NCBI GenBank assembly: GCA_945867725.1
Contig: CAMBJI010000018.1
Coordinates: 1 to 14,060 of the forward strand
From: Bordetella parapertussis
GTDB taxonomy: Bacteria > Pseudomonadota > Gammaproteobacteria > Burkholderiales > Burkholderiaceae_D
DNA length: 14,060 nucleotides
Direction: 5' to 3'
In this document: positions 5,701-12,174 of the stretch, in pieces
Position numbering within the stretch: the stretch's first letter is position 1
Layout: each line of letters starts with the position of its first letter
Made by a program: the position numbers and the translations under genes
Notes under the pieces: model-generated
Databases searched by the model: none
What the model was told of the DNA's origin: nothing
Seen by the model: the letters and a program-made list of their open reading frames with translations, nothing else

Positions 5701-7455
5701 ATGAGCAAATCCGACAATGACACCAACGCATCGCAGTCGAGTCCGGCCGACGCCTGGCTATCTCAGCTCTCCGACCCCAAGACTTGGCAATCGATGATGA
5801 GCGGTATGCAACTCGGTATGCAACCCGGCATGCAGCCCGGCATGCCGGGACTGGGAGCCAACCATGCGGTTCATGCGATGGTGCCGCCCGAAAAACTCAC
5901 GGAGCTGCAAACCGCCTATATGGATGAAATGACCCGTTTGTCGACGGGTTTGATGATGCAGCACATTCCGGAGATCAAGGACCGACGATTTTCATCGCCG
6001 GCATGGAAGTCCAGTCCTTACCATGCGTTCACTGCAGCGACCTATTTGCTAAACGCAAAATTCATGAATGCCCTCGCGGATGCTGTCGAGGTGGATGAGA
6101 AGATCAGAAAAAAAATCCGTTTCGCTGTGCAGCAGGGCATAGACGCGATGTCGCCTTCGAATTTTCTGGCGACCAATCCGGAAGCGCAACAAAAAATGAT
6201 CGAGACCAAAGGCGAAAGTCTGACGCGCGGCATCATGCACATGGTCGCTGACATGCGTCGTGGACATATCTCCCAAACGGATGAAACCGCGTTCGAAGTC
6301 GGCCGCAATGTTGCGACCACTGAAGGTGCCGTGGTCTTCGAAAACGAGGTCATGCAATTACTGCAGTATCGTCCGTTGACCCCCAAGGTCTTCAAACGTC
6401 CGCTACTGATGGTGCCGCCGTGCATCAACAAGTTTTACATTCTGGATCTGCAGCCCGAAAACTCACTCATTCGCTACGCAGTCTCACAGGGGCATACCGT
6501 GTTCGTGGTGTCATGGGTTAATCCCGATGAATCGCACAGTGGCATGACTTGGGATGACTATGTCGAGAGCGGCGCAATCACGGCGATCGAAACTGCGCAG
6601 GCCATTAGTCGCGAGAAGCAGATCAATGTGCTGGGCTTCTGTGTGGGCGGTACCATTTTGTCGACCGCGCTCGCGGTCATGGCGGCGCGCGGCAAACAGC
6701 CCGCGGCCAGTGTGACGCTCCTGACCACGATGCTGGATTTCTCCGATGTCGGCGGTATTGATATTTACGTTGATGAGGCGCAGGTAATGCAACGCGAGCA
6801 GGCCATCGGCAAAGGTGGCCTGATGCCCGGGCGCGATTTTGCGGCAGCGTTTTCCAGCCTGAGATCCAATGATCTGGTCTGGAATTATGTCGAGTCGAAC
6901 TACCTGAAGGGCGAGGAGCCGCCGCCGTTTGATCTGCTGTACTGGAATGCGGACAGCACCAATTTGCCGGGCCCCATGTTCTGCTACTACCTGCGGAATA
7001 TGTATCTTGAAAACAAGCTGTTGATACCGGGGCGCCTGTCGGTCAATGGTGAACCTGTCGATCTGGGTCAGGTGCAGGCGCCTGCCTTTGTTTATGCCTC
7101 TCGCGAAGATCACATCGTGCCCTGGTCCAGTGCCTATGTGACAACGGGCCTGATCAATACCGGCAAGCGCAGCAACAACCGCTTTGTTCTGGGCGCTTCG
7201 GGCCACATCGCGGGCGTGATCAACCCGCCGGCCAAGAAAAAACGCAGTTACTGGACCCATGACGAGTTGCCGGTCGCAGCCGATCAGTGGCTGGCCGAGG
7301 CGACCGAGCATCCGGGCAGCTGGTGGACCGAATGGACCGAGTTTCTGGTCAGTCATGCGGGGGAACAGGTCGCGGCCCCGAAAAAGTATGGAAATACCCG
7401 CTACAAGCCGATTGAGCCGGCGCCAGGGCGCTATGTAAAGGTCAGGTCAGGCTGA
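5701..7455 (+). CDS. phaC: Class I poly(R)-hydroxyalkanoic acid synthase PhaC
   Basis: PhaC polymerises (R)-3-hydroxyacyl-CoA into polyhydroxyalkanoate on the surface of growing storage granules. The 584-residue length fits class I synthases. The N-terminal domain (PhaC_N) is followed by an alpha/beta-hydrolase core. The lipase-box-like LGFCVGGTIL carries the catalytic Cys314, Asp470 lies in SREDHIVPW and His502 in LGASGHIAGV, so the triad is complete. Conserved WVNPDESH and YYLRNMYLENKL are also present. Near the N-terminus, residues 35-50 form a GMQ(P/L) repeat encoded by four 12-base units. The usual thiolase (phaA) and reductase (phaB) genes do not follow; the next gene is phaR, so precursor genes must lie elsewhere. 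A strong ribosome-binding site precedes the ATG. Confidence 0.96.
   Translation: MSKSDNDTNASQSSPADAWLSQLSDPKTWQSMMSGMQLGMQPGMQPGMPGLGANHAVHAMVPPEKLTELQTAYMDEMTRLSTGLMMQHIPEIKDRRFSSPAWKSSPYHAFTAATYLLNAKFMNALADAVEVDEKIRKKIRFAVQQGIDAMSPSNFLATNPEAQQKMIETKGESLTRGIMHMVADMRRGHISQTDETAFEVGRNVATTEGAVVFENEVMQLLQYRPLTPKVFKRPLLMVPPCINKFYILDLQPENSLIRYAVSQGHTVFVVSWVNPDESHSGMTWDDYVESGAITAIETAQAISREKQINVLGFCVGGTILSTALAVMAARGKQPAASVTLLTTMLDFSDVGGIDIYVDEAQVMQREQAIGKGGLMPGRDFAAAFSSLRSNDLVWNYVESNYLKGEEPPPFDLLYWNADSTNLPGPMFCYYLRNMYLENKLLIPGRLSVNGEPVDLGQVQAPAFVYASREDHIVPWSSAYVTTGLINTGKRSNNRFVLGASGHIAGVINPPAKKKRSYWTHDELPVAADQWLAEATEHPGSWWTEWTEFLVSHAGEQVAAPKKYGNTRYKPIEPAPGRYVKVRSG
5803..5850 (+). repeat. Four 12-base tandem repeats inside phaC
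   Basis: The units GGTATGCAACTC, GGTATGCAACCC, GGCATGCAGCCC and GGCATGCCGGGA follow one another in frame. They encode GMQL, GMQP, GMQP and GMPG (residues 35-50). Because the unit is a multiple of three, gain or loss of copies would keep phaC in frame. Confidence 0.85.
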
Positions 7456-7686
7456 GCTGGCTGGCTACTCTTGGGTGGGAGTGGCTACTTCTAGTATTTT
7501 AATAATGAAAACATTCGTTTTATCGTAAATAGTTTGCGCCGCAATATTCGCTGTCGTCGATGCCCTCAAGCTACCCAAGTTTATGTTTTTAGGCACTATA
7601 ATGCGGCCAAAGGGGCGTTCGACCTCTTCCATTATTTATAAAATCTTGCGTGTGCATTGCAACGCAAAATCACTGGGACCCCCGTC
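7456..7686 (+). promoter_or_regulatory. phaC-phaR intergenic region with candidate phaR promoter
   Basis: This 231-base stretch holds no gene. TATAAT at 7597-7602 is a perfect -10 hexamer; no good -35 lies 16-18 bases upstream. Initiation near 7609 would give a leader of about 78 bases containing the dyad at 7646-7667. Downstream of phaC the 8-mer TGGCTACT is repeated at 7462-7469 and 7482-7489, but no clear terminator is visible. The stretch 7498-7545 is AT-rich. phaR therefore probably has its own promoter. Confidence 0.5.
7646..7667. promoter_or_regulatory. Dyad in the phaR leader, candidate PhaR operator
   Basis: The outer arms TTGCGT (7646-7651) and ACGCAA (7662-7667) are perfectly complementary. 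Between them lies TGCATTGCA (7653-7661), which is TGC-N3-GCA. PhaR of Paracoccus denitrificans is known to bind a TGC-rich site of the form CTGC-N3-GCAG, so the core matches although the outer C and G do not. It lies downstream of the candidate -10 and 20 bases before the phaR start, where bound PhaR would block its own expression. Confidence 0.45.
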
Positions 7687-8262
7687 ATGACCACCGCAAA
7701 GAAGGCCGGCGAGCGCCTGATCAAGAAGTACCCGAACCGTCGGCTCTACGACACGCAGACCAGCTCTTACATTACGCTTGCGGATGTAAAACAGCTCGTA
7801 CTCGGTAATGAGGAGTTTGTTGTTATCGATGCGAAAACAGCGGAAGACCTGACGCGCAGTATTTTGCTGCAAATTATTCTGGAAGAAGAATCCAATGGCG
7901 AGCCCATGTTTTCCAGCGCCGCCTTGTCACAGATCATTCGCTATTACGGCCACACCATGCAGGGCATGATGGGCTCTTATCTGGAAAAGAATATTCAGGT
8001 CTTTATCGATATCCAAAACAAGCTCGCGGAAAACTCGAAAGGTCTGATGGAAGAAAAGTCCTTCAGCCCCGAGATGTGGACCCAGTTCATGAGCGTGCAG
8101 GGCCCGATGATGCAAGGGATGATGAGCAACTACATCGAGCAGAGCAAGAGCCTGTTCATTCAGATGCAGGAGCAGATGCAGAGTCAGTCCAAGAATATGT
8201 TCGGTACTTTCCCTTTTCCGGGCATGCCAGGTGTGAAGGCCGCTGAAGCCAGCAAGCTCTGA
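7687..8262 (+). CDS. phaR: Polyhydroxyalkanoate synthesis regulator/repressor PhaR
   Basis: PhaR binds both DNA and PHA granules: it represses phasin genes and its own gene until nascent polymer titrates it away. The 191-residue product has the N-terminal PHB/PHA accumulation regulator DNA-binding domain at about residues 11-70 (KKYPNRRLYDTQTSSYITL, DVKQLV). The PHB_acc region with IIRYYGHTMQGMMGSYLEKN follows. The C-terminal third is rich in Met, Gln and Ser (GPMMQGMMSNYIEQSK, QMQEQMQSQSK), probably the granule-contacting part. The frame reaches back to a TTG at 7657, but the ATG at 7687 fits known PhaR N-termini. The ribosome-binding site is weak (GGGA). Its place directly after phaC is the expected context, but with phaA/phaB missing. 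Confidence 0.94.
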   Translation: MTTAKKAGERLIKKYPNRRLYDTQTSSYITLADVKQLVLGNEEFVVIDAKTAEDLTRSILLQIILEEESNGEPMFSSAALSQIIRYYGHTMQGMMGSYLEKNIQVFIDIQNKLAENSKGLMEEKSFSPEMWTQFMSVQGPMMQGMMSNYIEQSKSLFIQMQEQMQSQSKNMFGTFPFPGMPGVKAAEASKL

Positions 8263-8271
8263 TCCTTTTGT

Positions 8272-8319
8272 GGTGGCAAAGGGTAAAATCGTGATTTCGT
8301 CTCACCTTCCTTTGCCACC
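8272..8319. terminator. 11-base inverted repeat between phaR and rimO
   Basis: GGTGGCAAAGG (8272-8282) pairs perfectly with CCTTTGCCACC (8309-8319) across a 26-base loop that itself contains the small dyad AAATC-GT-GATTT (8286-8297). It starts ten bases after the phaR stop. No T-run follows (TTCGCCCCC), so it may be a partial terminator or a leader structure for rimO rather than a strong stop. Confidence 0.4.
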
Positions 8320-8343
8320 TTCGCCCCCTTCGCCCCATTCTTC

Positions 8344-9705
8344 ATGTCTGATTCCCCAGCAACACCCAAAGTAGGTTTCATTTCACTCGGCTGTCCCAAG
8401 GCCCTGGTCGATTCCGAGCAGATCCTGACGCAGCTGCGTGCTGAAGGTTACGACACCGCCAAATCTTATGACGGCGCCGATCTTGTCATCGTCAATACCT
8501 GCGGCTTCATTGATGCCGCCGTCACCGAATCGCTGGATGCCATCGGCGAGGCGCTCAGTGAAAACGGTAGGGTCATCGTCACTGGCTGCCTGGGCGGTAA
8601 AAAAGACGCATCGGGTCAGGATGTCATTCGTGCGGTCCATCCCAAAGTTCTCGCTGTCACCGGCCCGCATGCGCTGGCCGAGGTCATGGACGCGGTGCAT
8701 CAGCATCTGCCCAAGCCCCATGAGCCGTTTTTTGATCTCGTGCCGCCGCAGGGCATACGCCTGACGCCACGTCACTATGCGTATCTGAAAATTTCCGAAG
8801 GCTGCAATCACCGCTGCAGCTTTTGCATTATTCCTTCCATGCGTGGCGATTTGGTCTCGCGACCCATCGCCGAGGTGATGCTCGAGGCGGAGAATCTGTT
8901 CAAAGCCGGCGTGAAAGAATTGCTCGTCATTTCGCAAGACACCAGCGCCTATGGCGTTGATGTGAAATTCCGTACCGGATTCTGGGCGGGTCGACCGGTG
9001 CGTACGCACATGACGGATCTGGTCGCTTCGCTGGGCGAGTTGGCCAAACAATATGGCGCATGGGTTCGTCTGCATTATGTTTATCCCTATCCGCATGTGG
9101 ATGAGGTTATTCCGCTGATGAATGAAGGACATGTCTTGCCGTATCTGGATGTGCCGCTGCAGCACTCGCATCCGGATGTCCTCAAGCGCATGAAGCGCCC
9201 CGCGAATGGTGAGAAGAATATCGAGCGCATCCGCGCCTGGCGTGCCGCTTGTCCCGATATCACGATACGTTCCACGTTCATTGCGGGTTTCCCCGGCGAG
9301 ACTGAAGAAGAATTTACGCATCTGCTCGATTTTCTGAAAGAAGCACAAATCGATCGCTTGGGCTGTTTTGCTTATTCGCCGGTCGAAGGTGCCACCGCCA
9401 ATGCGCTTGCATCACCCGTGCCCGATGAAGTCCGCGAGGAGCGTCGCGCGCGCGTGATGCAGCTACAAGAAAGTATTTCCCGTCAACGGCTGCAAGCCAA
9501 AGTAGGAAAGACGCTCAAAGTGTTGATTGATAAGGTTGACCGCAATGGCGCCACTGCACGTTCGTCTGCTGATGCGCCCGAGATTGATGGCGTGGTGTAT
9601 GTCAAGCTGCCTTATGATCCTTCGATCAGTCTGAAAGTCGGTGAGTTTATTGACGTGAAAATCACCACGGCAGATGCGCACGATCTCTGGGGCAGTGTGG
9701 ATTGA
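8344..9705 (+). CDS. rimO: Ribosomal protein S12 methylthiotransferase RimO
   Basis: RimO is a radical-SAM enzyme that adds a methylthio group to the conserved Asp (Asp89 in E. coli) of ribosomal protein uS12. The 453-residue product has the three parts of the family. The N-terminal UPF0004 domain carries Cys17 ([12 protein letters not shown]), Cys53 (VNTCGF) and Cys82 (VTGCLGG) for one 4Fe-4S cluster. The radical-SAM domain has Cys154, Cys158 and Cys161 in [17 protein letters not shown] for the second. A C-terminal TRAM domain (about residues 380-450) binds S12. [12 protein letters not shown] and the IPSMRG sequence after the cluster distinguish it from the tRNA enzyme MiaB. The leader is pyrimidine-rich and no ribosome-binding site is visible before the ATG, which is unusual among its neighbours. 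Confidence 0.95.
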   Translation: MSDSPATPKVGFISLGCPKALVDSEQILTQLRAEGYDTAKSYDGADLVIVNTCGFIDAAVTESLDAIGEALSENGRVIVTGCLGGKKDASGQDVIRAVHPKVLAVTGPHALAEVMDAVHQHLPKPHEPFFDLVPPQGIRLTPRHYAYLKISEGCNHRCSFCIIPSMRGDLVSRPIAEVMLEAENLFKAGVKELLVISQDTSAYGVDVKFRTGFWAGRPVRTHMTDLVASLGELAKQYGAWVRLHYVYPYPHVDEVIPLMNEGHVLPYLDVPLQHSHPDVLKRMKRPANGEKNIERIRAWRAACPDITIRSTFIAGFPGETEEEFTHLLDFLKEAQIDRLGCFAYSPVEGATANALASPVPDEVREERRARVMQLQESISRQRLQAKVGKTLKVLIDKVDRNGATARSSADAPEIDGVVYVKLPYDPSISLKVGEFIDVKITTADAHDLWGSVD

Positions 9706-9733
9706 CCCAAGCCAGCGTGAGCAAGGAGAAATC

Positions 9734-10903
9734 GTGAGCGATAAAAAATCGTTTCAAACACTGCTGACCACGACGGATTATCGTCCGCCCGAAGGTTTCG
9801 ACGCTTTTCCCACGCCTATCCATCACGCATCGACGGTGCTGTTTCGTGATACTGCTTCGCTGCGATCACGCAATTGGCAAGAAAAAAATGGCTACACCTA
9901 TGGCCTGCATGGCACGCCGACGACCTTCACGCTGGAAGCGCGACTAGCCGAGATCGAAGGTGGCAGCGATTGTCTGCTGGCCCCTAGTGGGCTAGCTGCG
10001 ATTGCGATGATTGATCTGGCCCTGCTACGTGCCGGCGATGATCTGCTGATTCCCGAGAACGTCTACAACCCGAACCGAGAGTTGGCGCAGTGGCTGTCGC
10101 GCGATTTCGATATCAGCGTGCGCTACTACGATCCGCTGATCGGTGAGGGCATCGCGGCGCTCATACAACCCAACACACGTCTGATCTGGACTGAAGCACC
10201 GGGATCGGTCTCGATGGAAGTGCCAGACATACCTGCGATCTGCCGCGTTGCGCATGCGCGTGGTGTTCCGGTGGCGTTGGATAATACTTGGTCAGCGGGC
10301 ATTGGTTTTCGTGCGTTTGAGCATGGCGTTGATATCGTCATGCAGGCGCTCACCAAATATCACTCAGGTGGCTCGGATGTGCTGATGGGGGCGGTGATCA
10401 CTCGCGACAAGGATTTACACCAAAAAATTGGTGCTGCGCATATGCGGCTTGGCATGGGCGTATCAGGTGATGATGCTTATCTAGTTCTGCGAGGTTTGCC
10501 CAGCATGAAGCTGCGTTTTGACGCCCATGATGCCGCCGCACGTCAGATTGCGCAATGGCTGAAAGCTCGACCTGAGATTTCGCAGGTATTGCATCCGGCC
10601 TTGCCGGATTGCCCCGGTCACGCGACATGGCAGCGCGACTTTACCGGTGCTGGTGGATTGTTCTCGGTACTGTTTGATCCGCGTTTTACTGAGGCGCAGA
10701 CGGATCATTTCATCGACAGTCTGAAATTGTTTCGCATTGGTTACAGCTGGGGTGGGGCGAATAGCCTTGCAGTGCCATATCGTATGGCAGCGATACGTCG
10801 AGAATGGCACAGTGAAGGGCAGCTGGTGAGATTCAATATTGGTCTGGAAGCCGTCGAAGATTTGATTGCAGATTTGTCGCAGGCATTACTCACATTGGCA
10901 TAG
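9734..10903 (+). CDS. metC: Cystathionine beta-lyase (MetC type, PLP-dependent)
   Basis: MetC cleaves cystathionine to homocysteine, pyruvate and ammonia in methionine synthesis. The 389-residue product is a Cys/Met-metabolism PLP enzyme: Lys208 in QALTKYHSGGSD is the Schiff-base lysine, ALDNTWSAG holds the PLP-ring Asp, and APSGLAAIA and PGSVSMEVPD match the proteobacterial MetC subgroup. The GTG at 9734 was chosen because AAGGAG stands just upstream; an in-frame ATG at 9674 would overlap rimO. Where E. coli MetC has YGRRGT, whose Arg58 contacts PLP phosphate, this protein has YGLHGT. The same change may be common in Burkholderiales, so it need not mean loss of function. It lies 28 bases after rimO and overlaps the convergent membrane-protein gene by 14 bases. 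A related C-S lyase activity cannot be excluded. Confidence 0.88.
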   Translation: MSDKKSFQTLLTTTDYRPPEGFDAFPTPIHHASTVLFRDTASLRSRNWQEKNGYTYGLHGTPTTFTLEARLAEIEGGSDCLLAPSGLAAIAMIDLALLRAGDDLLIPENVYNPNRELAQWLSRDFDISVRYYDPLIGEGIAALIQPNTRLIWTEAPGSVSMEVPDIPAICRVAHARGVPVALDNTWSAGIGFRAFEHGVDIVMQALTKYHSGGSDVLMGAVITRDKDLHQKIGAAHMRLGMGVSGDDAYLVLRGLPSMKLRFDAHDAAARQIAQWLKARPEISQVLHPALPDCPGHATWQRDFTGAGGLFSVLFDPRFTEAQTDHFIDSLKLFRIGYSWGGANSLAVPYRMAAIRREWHSEGQLVRFNIGLEAVEDLIADLSQALLTLA

Positions 10904-11255
10904 CTTTATTGGCATTCAGATCCAAAAAACCCCGGATTAGGCGATACGCTTTCCATATCCAGGCACCGAGCCACATCAGCGCAGCTAAAGGTATGCCGAA
11001 CACGGTGATGAAAAAAATAAAGCCGATCGTCATCCACACGAGATACCACCAGAAAGAACGGATCTGCCAGCTGTGGTGTGACCGCAGAAAACTGCCTTCG
11101 GTGTCCGCACTTTTCAGATAGTTGATTATCAATGGCACAAAAGAGAGCGCACCCAGCGAAAAAATCATAGAAAAGCCGTGCATCAAATAAAGCCACCACA
11201 GCAGTCGCTTGTTAGATTCGGTATCGCTGTCGAGGTAAATTTTTTCATCCATCAT
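10890..11255 (-). CDS. Small conserved membrane protein (DUF4870-like)
   Basis: The 121-residue protein has three predicted membrane helices: about residues 18-47 (LLWWLYLMHGFSMIFSLGAL onward), 67-84 (FWWYLVWMTIGFIFFITV) and 86-102 (GIPLAALMWLGAWIWKA). Between the first two lies a polar loop with SHHSWQIRSFWW. The closing YRLIRGFLDLN followed by a near-terminal PM resembles DUF4870-type small membrane proteins of Proteobacteria; I make that match from memory only. Function is unknown. Two adjacent ATG codons are available and the first was used; no strong ribosome-binding site is visible. It lies 44 bases after serB on the same strand, so it may be the last gene of an mfd-serB transcript. Its 3' end overlaps metC by 14 bases. 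Confidence 0.75.
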   Translation of the reverse strand: MMDEKIYLDSDTESNKRLLWWLYLMHGFSMIFSLGALSFVPLIINYLKSADTEGSFLRSHHSWQIRSFWWYLVWMTIGFIFFITVFGIPLAALMWLGAWIWKAYRLIRGFLDLNANKAMPM

Positions 11256-11299
11256 GGCTTGTACTATCTCATCCGAAAAATGGTGGTGTTGATAACGAC

Positions 11300-12154
11300 T
11301 CAGCGGAACAGATTCAGAACGCCATCCAACCCAGCATAGTTTAGCGTGACATGGGCTTTCGCCTGAACCACGGGTTTGGCGCGGAAAGCCACCGATAACC
11401 CTGCGACCGACATCATGGCCAGGTCGTTTGCGCCATCACCAATTACGATCGCAGCGGCCGGCGATGTACCCAATGCTTTGCATTCATCGATCACGGTTTG
11501 CCGCTTTGCTTCGGCATCGATGATTTGACCAATCACATGGCCGGTCAATTTGCCGTCGACGACTTCAAGCAGGTTGGCGCGCGTGGTATCAAGCGCCAGC
11601 AGGTTCTTTAAGCGATCAGTGAAATAAGTAAAGCCACCCGAAACCAGCACCGAGCGCAGACCAGCGGCCTTGATTCCCTGCAGCAGACTGTCTGCGCCGG
11701 GGGAAAGGCGCAAGCGTTCTTCGAAAACCTGATGCAGCGCAGCCGCATCCAGACCTTTGAGTAAGGCCACCCGACGCATCAGGCTCTTGCGGAAATCCAG
11801 CTCGCCACGCATGGCGGCTTCGGTGATCGCAGCGACTTCGGTTTTGAGGCCTTGCATGTCGGCGATCTCATCGATGCACTCGATCGTGATCAGCGTGGAA
11901 TCCATATCCATCACCAGTACGCGGAAGTCCGATAATTGCCGGCTGGCGTCCATGAAGGTGCCATCCATGCGCGCCGTGTGACAGGCCGCTGCGACTTCCG
12001 AACGCAGCGCATTGCTGCTGTCGATGTCATCGCAACGAAACGCCTTGGGTGCAATCGGGGTAATTTTTTTTGCGTGGACAATCGCTGCAATGCGATTGAC
12101 CGTGTCGCTATCGGCACCGGGGCCTTGAAGAATCAGTTTCGTCGATGAATTCAT
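11300..12154 (-). CDS. serB: Phosphoserine phosphatase SerB
   Basis: SerB performs the last step of serine synthesis, dephosphorylating L-phosphoserine. The 284-residue product has the HAD-family motifs in order. Motif I is VMDMDSTLI, with nucleophile Asp83 and acid/base Asp85. Next are CIDEIAD and the cap region, then motif II in LVSGGFTYF, and last VIGDGANDLAMM, which supplies the Mg2+ ligands. An N-terminal region of about 75 residues precedes the phosphatase domain, as in other proteobacterial SerB proteins, but it is shorter than in the 322-residue E. coli enzyme. The start lies 20 bases after the stop of mfd on the same strand, so the two are probably cotranscribed. No strong ribosome-binding site is seen. 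Confidence 0.95.
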   Translation of the reverse strand: MNSSTKLILQGPGADSDTVNRIAAIVHAKKITPIAPKAFRCDDIDSSNALRSEVAAACHTARMDGTFMDASRQLSDFRVLVMDMDSTLITIECIDEIADMQGLKTEVAAITEAAMRGELDFRKSLMRRVALLKGLDAAALHQVFEERLRLSPGADSLLQGIKAAGLRSVLVSGGFTYFTDRLKNLLALDTTRANLLEVVDGKLTGHVIGQIIDAEAKRQTVIDECKALGTSPAAAIVIGDGANDLAMMSVAGLSVAFRAKPVVQAKAHVTLNYAGLDGVLNLFR

Positions 12155-12174
12155 ACTCGAGCTGCGTCAGCGTA

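Noticed and set aside
6511..7356. Minus-strand open frame of 281 codons inside phaC
   Set aside because: It is antisense to the phaC catalytic core, with shadow-type composition and no motif.
7462..7489. Direct repeat TGGCTACT twice downstream of phaC
   Set aside because: Only two 8-base copies, with no link to a known element; likely chance.
8383..9348. Minus-strand open frame of 321 codons inside rimO
   Set aside because: It is wholly antisense to rimO, whose cluster cysteines and domains are intact, and its sequence shows no family features.
9674..9733. 20-codon N-terminal extension of metC
   Set aside because: It overlaps the end of rimO, while AAGGAG directly precedes the GTG at 9734.
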